Position numbers and translations under genes: made by a program. This document shows positions 17,201 through 25,025 of a stretch of DNA of 41,029 nucleotides, one piece after another. The notes under the pieces are model-generated. The model ran no database searches, was not told where the DNA came from, and saw nothing but the letters and a program-made list of their open reading frames with translations. Every line of letters starts with the position of its first letter. The first letter of the stretch is position 1. Source of the stretch: Bacteroidales bacterium (GTDB lineage Bacteria > Bacteroidota > Bacteroidia > Bacteroidales > FEN-979); NCBI GenBank assembly GCA_016783905.1, contig JADHVQ010000013.1:1-41029 (forward strand), in the 5' to 3' direction.

Positions 17201-17809
17201 CAAAGAGCCTGGGAAGATCGGGCCGAAGACTGGGATGCCCGGTTGAAAAGGTTCTCGGAAGCGCTGATTGCACAAATCGACACGCTGAGTGCGATTGCCT
17301 CCGAATTTTCCTATTTTGCCAAGATGCCGGAACCGGAAAACGAAACCATGAACCTGGATGCGCTGGTAAGAAAATCGCTGATGATGTATAAGGATGTTTC
17401 ATCCATACAAATAGCGTTTCAGCCATCCCCTCCTGTTAAATGGGTTTATGCAGACAGAAGGCAACTCCTTCGTGTATTCAGCAATCTTATCAACAATGCG
17501 ATAGAGGCCATTGAAGCCATGCAAGCGGTGGAAGGAAGGATCGTACTGGAAACGGACACGGAGGGGAATGACCATATCGTACGAATTTCTGATAATGGAA
17601 AAGGGATACAGAAGGAAGAATCAGATAAGATATTTCAGCCCAATTTTACCACCCGTAGCGGAGGAGCAGGCCTCGGGTTGGCCATCGTGAAGGAAATCGT
17701 TCATTCTGTAGGAGGATCCATCCGTTTCACCTCCGATCCGGGTAAAATCACTACCTTTATAATCCGGTTTCCGGCAGCCTCTGCTCCGGCATATGAAGAG
17801 AAATCATGA
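14210..17809 (+). CDS. Large multi-helix sensor histidine kinase, NtrY-like, orphan
   Basis: 1,199-residue membrane kinase. Helix 1 lies at about 12-31 and is followed by an outside domain. A bundle of about six helices (about 211-430) precedes a second outside domain of about 250 residues. Further helices lie at about 677-700, 717-740 and 882-910, with a third sensor domain between the last two. HAMP is at about 905-960. The H-box is EMAQQVAHEIKNPLTPMR (His about 981), closest in style to NtrY. The HATPase has NLINNAIEAIEAM, DNGKGI and GGAGLGLAIVKEIV. No response regulator is adjacent. It overlaps gldH by ATGA, so the two are cotranslated. ATG 14210 is chosen over an in-frame TTG 18 bp earlier. 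Confidence 0.9.
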   Translation: MKNSHAASNTSCLSCLIIGLLAILVLVVVPWQGKKRYNPEEILMQFEFFLQEHEEHIREEVRIISEEFLQDSTSGLTKEQLASIPDPDDREMTFFIYQEDSLVYWSNNAVPFYLSAFPDLTSTPAIIRLANGWFELFIFRKGIFTVAGLCLVKQEYPFLNQYLRNKYTGMIQIPEEVKISLQEGLYNAYSSQGKFLCSLEIPEKLPPRRDQGWLILILMLAYLFLVAFLFQISSRVQKIFRNRYWLFFILIADILILRGLQFLLHWPKALYQSELFGPVLYSSSWLFPSLGDFLINSLLILIIAYLFYRCWPTRSIDYPPSGWRRSVGMATRFLISFVALFLVMSGIHSLVNHSTLPMNLENISRLTWDSVPAFASIGFLAMAWILLTMRLTVPEVQEDSSLQEKERRKFPFAWFFLAMVLIASCATFVLNRANNQREKERRELIAMRLATRQNPVTELLLQQSVRLIQADSTVQQILAGAGSEADQQVIDDSVESYLLGHYFREYWNNFNIQITVCRASKTLRIQPQGFVVGCSDYFEDVIASFGQKSQEGIYFLDYGYGNENYIARLPISGNNSNLYLEVSSRSSYKDLGYPELLVDRKTYDVPDLAEYSYAFFQDNQLIHRVGEYAYGFELTGYVDTVTGTLIPVPDLMDHFLYRINEKEFLLISKELPTLLNIISPFSYLLILLVFLFTAGYSILNMGELRSLTIRSLRNRLQLSMFGMIITLFIITGVFMMIYLTWLNSEKNEENLLERTLSILIEVEHKFDQLEDLQDAGGEELENILIKFSNVFFSDINLYDPQGILLASSRPRIFQEGLISDLINRQAYRRLHQKRTSMFVQIEHIGELSYLSAYVPFYNTQNKLLGYVNLPYFSRQDDLKREISTFLVAFINIYVLFILLGVVVTYLVSNYITSPLKLLAQRIGRIRIGKTDDKLVWRHEDEIGKLVEEYNRMLDELAISAKKLAVSERESAWREMAQQVAHEIKNPLTPMRLGVQYLQRAWEDRAEDWDARLKRFSEALIAQIDTLSAIASEFSYFAKMPEPENETMNLDALVRKSLMMYKDVSSIQIAFQPSPPVKWVYADRRQLLRVFSNLINNAIEAIEAMQAVEGRIVLETDTEGNDHIVRISDNGKGIQKEESDKIFQPNFTTRSGGAGLGLAIVKEIVHSVGGSIRFTSDPGKITTFIIRFPAASAPAYEEKS

Positions 17810-18270
17810 AGCAAATCAACTCCCTGATTTACCTGGTTATTCTGTTCTTATGGACGGGATGTCAGCAGGATCAACCCAATGAGGTCTATTATCCATTCCC
17901 GAACCAGGTATGGCAACGATTCAATATCCTGAGTTTTGAAATTCCGGTCGAACAGGCTGAAACTCCTTACAAGGTAGTTTTCTTTGCCAGACATAACCGT
18001 GATTTTCCTTATAAATCCCTCGATTTCAACATGATCATGAATACTCCTTCCGGGGAAGAACGAATCAGGGAGTTTCAAATGAAGATCCGGAATGGCGGAG
18101 ATAAATTTCTCGGAAGTTTTGATGGTGGCTTTTATGACGTAACTATCGTACTCAAAAAAGAGCTCTATATTCACAAAACAGGTATGCTCCTCATCGAATT
18201 GGAGAACCTGATCCCACGAATGGAAACACCCGGCTTACTGGGAGTCGGTATTCGGCTTGAGAGCGAGTGA
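17806..18270 (+). CDS. gldH: Gliding motility lipoprotein GldH
   Basis: 154-residue lipoprotein. A short signal peptide ends in the lipobox LWTGC (Cys about 19). The mature part carries the GldH pattern, with VWQRFNILSFEIPVE, an aromatic-rich beta segment (ARHNRDFPYKSLDFNMIM), DGGFYDVTIVLKKEL and a closing LLGVGIRLE strand. GldH is part of the Bacteroidota gliding/secretion set and also occurs in non-gliding species, so motility is not implied. It is translationally coupled to the histidine kinase by a 4-bp overlap. Its 3' end overlaps the convergent riboflavin kinase gene by 36 bp. Confidence 0.85.
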   Translation: MKQINSLIYLVILFLWTGCQQDQPNEVYYPFPNQVWQRFNILSFEIPVEQAETPYKVVFFARHNRDFPYKSLDFNMIMNTPSGEERIREFQMKIRNGGDKFLGSFDGGFYDVTIVLKKELYIHKTGMLLIELENLIPRMETPGLLGVGIRLESE

Positions 18271-18642
18271 CAAAATTTTTCGAATCTCCGTTTCATCTTT
18301 TGCCATTTGTGTCACCAGCTCCTCCATGGAGGTAAATCTGATTTCGTCACGGATCCGCTCAAGAAACCGGATCGTAATCTCCTGTCCATAGATATCTTTG
18401 TTGAAATCGAAGATATTCACCTCCACCGTAAACGAGAGTTGATCAAGGGTAGGGCGAAAACCAATATTGGCCATCCCCGGATAGATCTCCTCTTCCAGCA
18501 CAACGGTAGCGGCATACACCCCGGTAAGATGATAAAACCTTGAGGCATCAGGGAGATCCAGGTTAGCGGTAGGGTAACCAAGCTTTCTTCCCAATTGGCT
18601 CCCTTTGATTACCGTGCCGGAAATAGAAAAAAGAGGCGTCAT
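18235..18642 (-). CDS. Stand-alone riboflavin kinase
   Basis: Converts riboflavin and ATP to FMN. The 135-residue protein matches only the C-terminal flavokinase domain of RibF. It has the signature GTVIKGSQLGRKLGYPTANL, the GVYAATVVLEEEIYPGMANIGFRPT block with the substrate-binding N-x-G-x-x-P-T, the catalytic-glutamate strand FTVEVNIFDFNKDIYG, and RFLERIRDEIRF. The N-terminal FAD-synthetase (nucleotidyltransferase) domain of normal RibF, about 310 residues, is absent, and upstream sequence in this frame belongs to the previous gene. It begins 13 bp after the Ig-like membrane protein and closes the respiratory cluster. It overlaps gldH by 36 bp tail to tail. Confidence 0.9.
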   Translation of the reverse strand: MTPLFSISGTVIKGSQLGRKLGYPTANLDLPDASRFYHLTGVYAATVVLEEEIYPGMANIGFRPTLDQLSFTVEVNIFDFNKDIYGQEITIRFLERIRDEIRFTSMEELVTQMAKDETEIRKILSLALKPNTDSQ

Positions 18643-18655
18643 GTGATTCGCAAAA

Positions 18656-19582
18656 CTACGAATAATTCGACAAGTCTTTTTCCCCGGGAGTCTCTTTTTT
18701 AGCGCTCTTCCTGATCTTGACCAACTGGATGACGGCATAGATATAGTGAGCCCATACACCTGCAAGCATCACCAGCAAGGTGATCATCATCCAGATGGGG
18801 GCCACCGGTGTCCATAGTTCACGGGTTGGTTTATCCTGGGCCAGAAGGTGCTTCGGAACAGCCCAGCCGCAGGAGCCTTCCCCTTTCACATAGCCGAAGG
18901 AATCGTGTTCGTCAATCCGTGCAATTACCGTAATGTTGCCCAGGGAGTCGCCTATGATTGTCATGGGAAATTCGATCGATCCGGAACCCTCTTCATCCAG
19001 ACAGACCTCGCCGATGGGCAGCGGCCGAAAAAGGGTCGGGACAAAAAGGAGAACCGTCTCTTCCATAATAGGTTCAGCCTCTCCTTTTGAAGAGAACTGA
19101 AGGCCCGTAACATGAATGTATTTAATTGAATCCTCCTCGTAGAAAGCAACCTCCAGCTTTGCCGGTTTCGACATAAACATTTCAGAAGAAGCGAGGTATT
19201 TATCTGTGCCTGGAAACTCAGCTGTATACGTTACCATCCCGTCGTCATCCGCAGGTAATGATGGCGTCAATGGAATCCTTAAACGCGCTGTTCCTGTAGA
19301 GTCGGTCTGAACTTCACCTGCCACCAGCGGCCCCTCTTTGCCCTCTACAGAAAAAGAGATCGGGGCGTTTTGCAGATCAATGCGTACCCTGCCTTTACGG
19401 ATGTAAAGGGTTGCTGTGAGGAGCACCGTATCATTGGAGGTATAGGTTGCCATGATTGAGAGGTATGTGTCAACCGGTTCCACCTCTTCCGCTTCGGTCT
19501 CTTCCTGGGCGGAAAGCGCAGGAGAAAAGAACAACAGGATGGAAATCAACCAGAGCAGATGAGCAAACAGGAACTTTTTCAT
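18656..19582 (-). CDS. Ig-like periplasmic protein with C-terminal membrane helix, part of respiratory cluster
   Basis: 308 residues. A signal peptide (about 1-25, ending SPALSAQ) and one C-terminal membrane helix (about 260-282, IWMMITLLVMLAGVWAHYIY) with a basic inside tail leave a beta-rich middle part outside. The repeated strand patterns (LLTATLYIRKGRVRI, TGTARLRIPL, MVTYTAEFPGTDKYLAS) suggest two Ig-like domains. It has no heme or Fe-S motif. It follows nrfD directly; the alternative start 19612 abuts the nrfD stop, but MKKFLF at 19582 gives a better signal peptide. Probably an accessory subunit of the NrfD complex. No named family recognised. Confidence 0.75.
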   Translation of the reverse strand: MKKFLFAHLLWLISILLFFSPALSAQEETEAEEVEPVDTYLSIMATYTSNDTVLLTATLYIRKGRVRIDLQNAPISFSVEGKEGPLVAGEVQTDSTGTARLRIPLTPSLPADDDGMVTYTAEFPGTDKYLASSEMFMSKPAKLEVAFYEEDSIKYIHVTGLQFSSKGEAEPIMEETVLLFVPTLFRPLPIGEVCLDEEGSGSIEFPMTIIGDSLGNITVIARIDEHDSFGYVKGEGSCGWAVPKHLLAQDKPTRELWTPVAPIWMMITLLVMLAGVWAHYIYAVIQLVKIRKSAKKETPGEKDLSNYS

Positions 19583-19612
19583 GGGGCTGGAGATATGCTG
19601 GATAAACATCAT

Positions 19613-20935
19613 TTATGCTAGGATTTCTTCTTCCTCCGATGGTGGTAAATCTGCCATCTCACTCACATTGATGATCGGGATGAATTTGGATCCAATCGTC
19701 ATAGCCAGCGCGAAAAAAGCAACGCCGGCAGCGGTTAACGCCCACTCAATCCACGTGGAGCTATAGAAGATCCATGCAGGACGGGAGTCCTGGATAGGAA
19801 GATAAGGGGACTCCAGGGTAGGGACTACGATCAGGTACCGGTTGATCCAGAGCGCCAGGATCACAATGATTGCCGAGATGGTAATGTTGTTAATGGTACG
19901 TAATTTAGGAATCCCTACTACGATCATGGGCAACAACACTCCCACATAATTGGAGAGGATAAACAGCCAGTAATATTCGTCAAAGAGCAGGTTGATCAGG
20001 AGTTCATCGTTTCGTTCGGAGCCATACCATTTCGTCAGGTAATCGCTAAAGGTAAAGTACCCAAACAGGGCTGCCAGGATCAGCATCAGGATTCCCACAT
20101 TGACGAAGTGTTTCCGGGTGATATACTTTTCCAGGTGGTAGATCTTTCGAAACAGCCACATGACCACGATCAGCACCCCGCAACCGGAGAACACGGCAGC
20201 AATTACAAAATAGGGTCCGAAAATGGTACTGTGCCACCCCGGCTGGAGGGTAACGCTGAAGATCCAAGCAAGTACGGAATACACGATGACCGCAATGGCG
20301 ATAACCATCGCTGCCATGATATCGGTGGCTCTGTGGAGACGTACTTTCTGCTCAGGGGTTCCGGAGTACCCGAGTGCCAGTATGCTATATAATTTACGTT
20401 TCCACTTGGGAAGCCGGATCGTTTGAAAATCACGGATCGCAGCAATATCCCTAAGAATAGCCAGGTAGAGAAAAATTAAACAGCCGAAGATGTCGGTAGA
20501 GATCGCGATGACGTCCCAGGTAATCGGAGACTGGATACGGCCGTAGAGCACCAGGTATTGCAACCGGTCGAGGCGCCCGATACAAAGCAGGATATAGCAG
20601 GGGCCGATCAGCAAAGCGATAATGGTAATGAATTCTGCCATCCGGATGATTGGTTTCCGCCATTCGGCCCGGAACAGATGAAGGGTCCCTGAAATCAGAG
20701 CGCCTGCATAGCTGACACCCATGAAAAAGATAAAATTGACGATATAGATTCCCCACACCACGTTGTCCCGCATCCCGGTAACTTCATGTCCCTCTGTAAT
20801 CTGTATATATAGTGCATAGAAACCAAGGGCGATAACCGCGACCAGAAAAAAAATCCAGATGGCTTGTATGAAGTTGGTGCGCTCGATCTGTGGCGCAAAT
20901 TCCTGAAGAAGGGTTGATTCTTGTTCGTTTGCCAT
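19613..20935 (-). CDS. nrfD: NrfD/PsrC-family quinone-interacting membrane subunit
   Basis: 440 residues with about ten membrane helices and a long acidic C-terminal end. The block GIYIVNFIFFMGVSYAG, followed by LHLFRAEWRKPIIRMAEF, resembles the ActC/DsrP branch of NrfD proteins more than the short NrfD of nitrite reductase. Members of this family bind menaquinol at the periplasmic side and pass electrons to the partner Fe-S protein; they carry no cofactor themselves. It follows the Fe-S gene by 2 bp and abuts the Ig-like gene, so the genes form one unit. The exact branch cannot be fixed by eye. Confidence 0.88.
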   Translation of the reverse strand: MANEQESTLLQEFAPQIERTNFIQAIWIFFLVAVIALGFYALYIQITEGHEVTGMRDNVVWGIYIVNFIFFMGVSYAGALISGTLHLFRAEWRKPIIRMAEFITIIALLIGPCYILLCIGRLDRLQYLVLYGRIQSPITWDVIAISTDIFGCLIFLYLAILRDIAAIRDFQTIRLPKWKRKLYSILALGYSGTPEQKVRLHRATDIMAAMVIAIAVIVYSVLAWIFSVTLQPGWHSTIFGPYFVIAAVFSGCGVLIVVMWLFRKIYHLEKYITRKHFVNVGILMLILAALFGYFTFSDYLTKWYGSERNDELLINLLFDEYYWLFILSNYVGVLLPMIVVGIPKLRTINNITISAIIVILALWINRYLIVVPTLESPYLPIQDSRPAWIFYSSTWIEWALTAAGVAFFALAMTIGSKFIPIINVSEMADLPPSEEEEILA

Positions 20936-20937
20936 GA

Positions 20938-21906
20938 TTACTTCCGCTTTTGTTTCGTAATGTATGGTGTGTTTTCATACCTCTTCTCCACCTCTTCATC
21001 AAGACCGTCAAATCCACGATCAACCGGGAACTGACGCTCAACAGGTGGCAGGTAATAGACGCTGGGACGAGTTCCCAATACCTCCAGGTAACGGTATCCG
21101 GCTCGGTCGCGGATCAACTGGCTGAACTGGTAGGTTTCAGTTCCGTTGGTAACGACATCCTCATCGAGGTCTCCGAAATAGATCACTCCCATCGGACAGG
21201 AGGCCACACAGTAAGGTAATTTTCCAACCCGGATCAGGTCGGGACAGAAGTCGCATTTTGATACAGTCCCCTCTACGCCAGGGCTGCTTGCTTCCGGGGA
21301 ATAGGGTTGGGTATCTTCATCGTACTCTTCGTAGTGTCTCCAGGCAAATACCCGGGTAGAGTAAGGGCAGCCCGTGATGCAGAATTTACATCCAATACAT
21401 CGGTCGGTGTCGATCAGCACAATTCCGTCGCTTCTCTTATAGGTAGCTCCCACCGGACAAACGGATACACAAAGCGGGTTATCGCAATGGTAACAAGGTT
21501 TAGGGAACCAATAAGGAGCGGTGTATTCCGTATCCTGCAACAGGTATACTTTCATAAACTCCTGGTCTTTTGGAAGATGGTGACCTTCCTGGCACTTTTC
21601 CACACAGGCGCGGGCATTTTTGCATCGGGCCAGGTCGATGACCATCACAAATTTCTTACCTGGAATTCCCTCACGGGACTTTTTCCTGGAGACACGCGGA
21701 TAACGAATATGTGCTTTGTCGACCTCAACAATCTCACCGTCGGTGGTAAGAACTTTGACCTTTTCACCGGATTCAGCTGCCTGTGTGTCCAGGTAAGCCT
21801 CTACCAATCCGCCGGTGGCAACCACGCCAGCCCCGGCAACCAGGCTCTTCTTCAGGAAATCCCTGCGGGAGCTCTTTTTCGGATGGTTGTCTGATTCTCT
21901 TTTCAC
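20938..21906 (-). CDS. Tat-exported four-cluster ferredoxin subunit (DmsB/PsrB/DsrO type)
   Basis: 322 residues. The Tat signal has the twin-arginine core SSRRDFLKKSLVAGAG, followed by a mature periplasmic Fe-S protein. Cysteine groups in order are CKNARACVEKC (about 97), CYHCDNPLCVSVCP (about 139), CIGCKFCITGCP (about 172), and CDFCPDL with CVASCP (about 217-237). This is the standard layout for four cubane clusters, but the first group has Ala where the second Cys is expected, so one cluster may be [3Fe-4S]. Electrons should pass between NrfD and the cytochromes. It is the direct upstream neighbour of nrfD, 2 bp apart. Confidence 0.9.
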   Translation of the reverse strand: MKRESDNHPKKSSRRDFLKKSLVAGAGVVATGGLVEAYLDTQAAESGEKVKVLTTDGEIVEVDKAHIRYPRVSRKKSREGIPGKKFVMVIDLARCKNARACVEKCQEGHHLPKDQEFMKVYLLQDTEYTAPYWFPKPCYHCDNPLCVSVCPVGATYKRSDGIVLIDTDRCIGCKFCITGCPYSTRVFAWRHYEEYDEDTQPYSPEASSPGVEGTVSKCDFCPDLIRVGKLPYCVASCPMGVIYFGDLDEDVVTNGTETYQFSQLIRDRAGYRYLEVLGTRPSVYYLPPVERQFPVDRGFDGLDEEVEKRYENTPYITKQKRK

Positions 21907-21932
21907 GGATATAGGGTTTATAGGTTAGCTAT

Positions 21933-22475
21933 TTAAAGGGGTTCATGATACCCGTTCATGATGCTTTTAAAGTTGGCGCCCGGATTTTTTCCAATGGTGC
22001 AGAAATAGATATGAACCACCATGAAAATGGAGATGACGAAACCGGAGATAATATGGAACAGATCGGTCAGGTGAAGACCGCTGGTTCCAAGAACGATTGT
22101 CGGGATGGTATTCGGATAGAGCAGGGCAAAGCCCGTAATGAAGACCACGGGAATAAACAGGTACATGATGAAGACATAGGAAAATCGCTGCAACGGGTTG
22201 AATTTGTTCTCCTTGCTGATGGGAAAGGGCGGATTTTCACCCGTAAAGATCCCAAATGCATAGTACCGTGCCTGTTTCATCAGGCGTGATGATAATCCCC
22301 TGTACTCAATCTGGTATTGTTTCCCGTTGAACGTAAAGAGGTTTCCGATAAAAAAGATGAGGTAGTTTATCGTCAGGATGATCCCGGTAACGATTAGGAT
22401 AAAGCAGAGGATGGCATTCACCAGATGCCAGAACCGGAGCCAGATGGGATAAAGATAAAGTCTTTCTTGAGACAT
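21933..22475 (-). CDS. Membrane cytochrome b (cyt b561/thiosulfate-reductase b type)
   Basis: 180 residues with four membrane helices: about 11-36, 44-55 (weak), 96-118 and 136-160. Histidines suited for heme b are in RFWHLVNA (helix 1), GLHLTDLFHIISG and VVHIYFC (last helices), as in the di-heme b subunits of formate dehydrogenase, hydrogenase and thiosulfate reductase. The cysteine in YFC is unusual but not a heme c site. The role is probably quinone-linked electron entry or exit at the inner membrane. It lies between the Fe-S gene and the heptaheme cytochrome, 6 bp from the latter. Confidence 0.82.
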   Translation of the reverse strand: MSQERLYLYPIWLRFWHLVNAILCFILIVTGIILTINYLIFFIGNLFTFNGKQYQIEYRGLSSRLMKQARYYAFGIFTGENPPFPISKENKFNPLQRFSYVFIMYLFIPVVFITGFALLYPNTIPTIVLGTSGLHLTDLFHIISGFVISIFMVVHIYFCTIGKNPGANFKSIMNGYHEPL

Positions 22476-22481
22476 GGATGG

Positions 22482-23519
22482 TTATTTTTTAAGGATTCTT
22501 AATGTGGTATGAAATGCAATGCCAAGCACAACACCGGCAAAAAGGACCAGGCTGATGATATTCAGGGTTTGATTACGACTGGCGCCGATAACAACGGAAT
22601 CACTGGTGGTGATCCCCCTGAAAAATCCATTTTTGCTGCGAACCTCCTGGGCTTCGTATTTATATAAGGAGGCAAGCAGTTCGGGATTGCTTGAGTGACA
22701 CTCTTTGCAGTTTTTGACAGCCAGCTCTTTCGGTAACACTTTGTGCTCAACCAATGCACTATCTGTTTGCTTTTCGGTATGGCATTCAATACAGCGGACA
22801 GATGCGATATGTAACTCCTGGTTGGGCAACCAGTCGTGGCTCTGGATCAGATTTGGCCGTTGACGCTCGGTCAGCAACTGAAACCTTCTGTAATCACTAT
22901 GGCAATCCAGGCAGATCGTGTTATCATAGATAATGGTTTCTCTGATATTTTCGTTGGTCCGTGCGTTGATCTTATAAATATGGGGATCATGGCACATCCA
23001 GCAAGTAAAATCATCGCTGTGTTTTTCAGAATGTACACTCGCCATGAATTCGGCATCAATCTCTTCAAAGTAAAAATGGGCATAGTTTTCGTCTCCTTCA
23101 TGGCAATCCAGGCAGGTATATTTGTATTCCATACGCAGGTACCCGGCATGAGGAAAACTTTCATACTCCTCTGAATGGCAATCGGTGCATTTGAACGTCC
23201 GGTGGTTGGAGATGTAGAAATCGTTGGGAGAGATGATCAACTCGTTGTACATCCTCTCGTTGACCATCCGGCCCTGTTCGGTATTTTCGTAGGAGTACTT
23301 GGATTGTCCGTGACACTGGAAGCACTTCTGGTTCTCTTCTGCATTGGTGAATTGTGTGAGATCCACGGTGATTGCTTCTTCCGGTGCGGCCTGATTGGCA
23401 TTCCTGGCATCCTCGTACTGCAGTGGTTCTGACGAGAAATCGAACGCAAAGAGGATAACTGTGAGAAGAATGAGGACAATGACAAGCCACGATGGCCTGA
23501 TGTATATTTCTCTCATCAT
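22482..23519 (-). CDS. Heptaheme membrane-anchored cytochrome c
   Basis: 345 residues. An N-terminal helix (about 10-27) and a C-terminal helix (about 315-337) bracket a periplasmic part with seven CxxCH sites, in order CFQCH, CTDCH, CLDCH, CWMCH, CLDCH, CIECH and CKECH. His residues spaced between them can serve as distal ligands. The pattern resembles NrfH/NapC-like and Qrc/Act-type multiheme subunits but is not a clear member of any of these. With the cytochrome b 6 bp downstream it could link the quinone pool to periplasmic carriers. The first codons read ATGATG, so the start may be 23519 or 23516. Confidence 0.9.
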   Translation of the reverse strand: MMREIYIRPSWLVIVLILLTVILFAFDFSSEPLQYEDARNANQAAPEEAITVDLTQFTNAEENQKCFQCHGQSKYSYENTEQGRMVNERMYNELIISPNDFYISNHRTFKCTDCHSEEYESFPHAGYLRMEYKYTCLDCHEGDENYAHFYFEEIDAEFMASVHSEKHSDDFTCWMCHDPHIYKINARTNENIRETIIYDNTICLDCHSDYRRFQLLTERQRPNLIQSHDWLPNQELHIASVRCIECHTEKQTDSALVEHKVLPKELAVKNCKECHSSNPELLASLYKYEAQEVRSKNGFFRGITTSDSVVIGASRNQTLNIISLVLFAGVVLGIAFHTTLRILKK

Positions 23520-23615
23520 ACCTAATTTATTTAACTATTTACATGTATTAAAAGAAAAAGGATGCTATTGCGACAGTGTCTCCTTAGCACCCTTCTCTTC
23601 CATGGTCTGGCAATG

Positions 23616-24023
23616 TTACTTCTTCATGGTCCGCATATAGGCCACCAGTGCCCAGCGGTCTGCTTCAGCGGTTATCTTCTTTTCGAAATTGGGCATCTCG
23701 TCTCTGCCTATAAATGACATGTAGTAGATCTCCCCATCGCTGTACTTCTGAAATGCAGCAGATGAGAAGTCCCCCGGGAAGGTCTTCAGCATGGCAGCTT
23801 TTGGGCCGTCGCCTAAACCTTTGCTTCCGTGGCAGGATTTGCAGAATTTCGACCAGAGCATTTTTCCGTCGGCCAAAGCATCGGCATCACCGGCTTTCAC
23901 AGTGCTTTTCATGGCTTTGTACTTGGCGGGAATAACCCACGGTTTCGCATCCTGAGAATAGACTGCGGTCACAAAAAAGAAAGCAATCATACAGGTGACC
24001 GTGTAAATCAATGTTTTTTTCAT
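23616..24023 (-). CDS. Periplasmic class I cytochrome c (monoheme)
   Basis: 135 residues with a signal peptide (about 1-24, ending VYSQ). The heme site is CKSCH in KFCKSCHGSKGLGDGP, and the distal Met is in GRDEMPNFEKK. ALVAYMRTMKK forms the typical last helix. It is a soluble electron carrier, probably between the membrane complex and other cytochromes in the cluster. The frame opens nine codons upstream, but MKKTLIY at 24023 begins a clean signal peptide. It lies 36 bp downstream of the beta-barrel gene and about 100 bp before the heptaheme cytochrome gene. Confidence 0.9.
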   Translation of the reverse strand: MKKTLIYTVTCMIAFFFVTAVYSQDAKPWVIPAKYKAMKSTVKAGDADALADGKMLWSKFCKSCHGSKGLGDGPKAAMLKTFPGDFSSAAFQKYSDGEIYYMSFIGRDEMPNFEKKITAEADRWALVAYMRTMKK

Positions 24024-24059
24024 GGTTTTTGGTATTTGTTGGTTAAACATTAGTTGGTT

Positions 24060-24977
24060 TTAGAAGTTCCATAAACGGGTCATGTTAAATCCAAACATAA
24101 TCGCCCCGTTGAAGAAATCGTTCTGGTTGTACATAACGATATCCTGGGGTAAAATTCCCTGAGCGGCTGAGATAAATATATGAAACGCGTGTGTACTGGT
24201 GGAAATTTCCACACCCAGGCCAAAGTTGGGCAATGGTGATTTCGGACCGTAATAGATCCCTTGATAATGAGGATCTCTATTCTCTTGATATTTCAGGATA
24301 AATGGCGTATCATAACCAAGCATCAGTGGCACTTCGCAGCTCGCAACGATAGAGGTTTGCGGGCTGACCTTTAGCCGTGCAATGGCCGAAATGGAGAAGG
24401 CATCGTTTTTAATGGTGGTATCCACCTTGTTGTAATGTATAAATGCGAATCCAAGTTGCATGGAGAAAGCCCGGCTAAAGCGACGGGCAATCATCACCTC
24501 ATGAAAATAGGAAAAGCGGTCAATGAAGGCATAATCCTTTCCGAAGTTGGATTTGTTCCCTGCATTCAGGGCCACGTTCCCATAATACCCAATGGTTAAC
24601 GGGAAACCGCCTTTACGCTGATGGAAGAAGGTGTATTTCAGGGATAGATCCTGGTACCGTTTGTCTTTGGTGGTCCCGAATCCGATCATTAGGTTATCGG
24701 TGATGCTGTAATTCAATGTCATCCGGATATTGGTCGCACCCCAGATCCCAAAGAGGTCTGTGAATCCGTTCTGAATCGTACCGAACCGGTGTTGCAGAAC
24801 AAATTCCAGGGTATTCGAGGGGTAGGTTTTGACGGTTTGATCATCCATGAAGATACCGCTTTCAAACGGTGCGCGTGCAAGAGGTTTTTTCTCTTTTTTC
24901 TCCACTTCAGGTTCCTGTGCAAAAGCGATGCCGAAGCTGACAAAGAGCAGGAGTAGAACCAGGAGACTTCTTTTCAT
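24060..24977 (-). CDS. DUF5777-family outer-membrane beta-barrel protein
   Basis: 305 residues. A signal peptide MKRSLLVLLLLFVSFG ends at about residue 21 (AFAQ). The mature protein has alternating short strands and ends in Phe (RLWNF), a typical outer-membrane barrel end. The blocks FESGIFMDDQTVKTYP, LEFVLQHRFGTIQNGF, DLFGIWGATNIRM and SLKYTFFHQ match the DUF5777 family, which often sits beside cytochrome and YceI-like genes in Bacteroidota. Function is unproven. Its place between cytochrome lipoproteins and cytochrome c makes a role in outer-membrane electron transfer or substrate entry possible. Start 24977 is chosen for the signal peptide; longer in-frame starts exist. Confidence 0.85.
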   Translation of the reverse strand: MKRSLLVLLLLFVSFGIAFAQEPEVEKKEKKPLARAPFESGIFMDDQTVKTYPSNTLEFVLQHRFGTIQNGFTDLFGIWGATNIRMTLNYSITDNLMIGFGTTKDKRYQDLSLKYTFFHQRKGGFPLTIGYYGNVALNAGNKSNFGKDYAFIDRFSYFHEVMIARRFSRAFSMQLGFAFIHYNKVDTTIKNDAFSISAIARLKVSPQTSIVASCEVPLMLGYDTPFILKYQENRDPHYQGIYYGPKSPLPNFGLGVEISTSTHAFHIFISAAQGILPQDIVMYNQNDFFNGAIMFGFNMTRLWNF

Positions 24978-25002
24978 ATGTATTGCTGTGATCATGTTCA
25001 AT

Positions 25003-25018
25003 CGTTTTACGTGAAACA
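25003..25018. promoter_or_regulatory. Degenerate parS-like palindrome
   Basis: CGTTTTACGTGAAACA matches the parS consensus at 14 of 16 positions; the two outer/inner left-arm bases differ. It lies just upstream of the beta-barrel gene, 12 kb from the perfect parS pair. ParB binding is uncertain. Confidence 0.35.
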
Positions 25019-25025
25019 AACTCCG

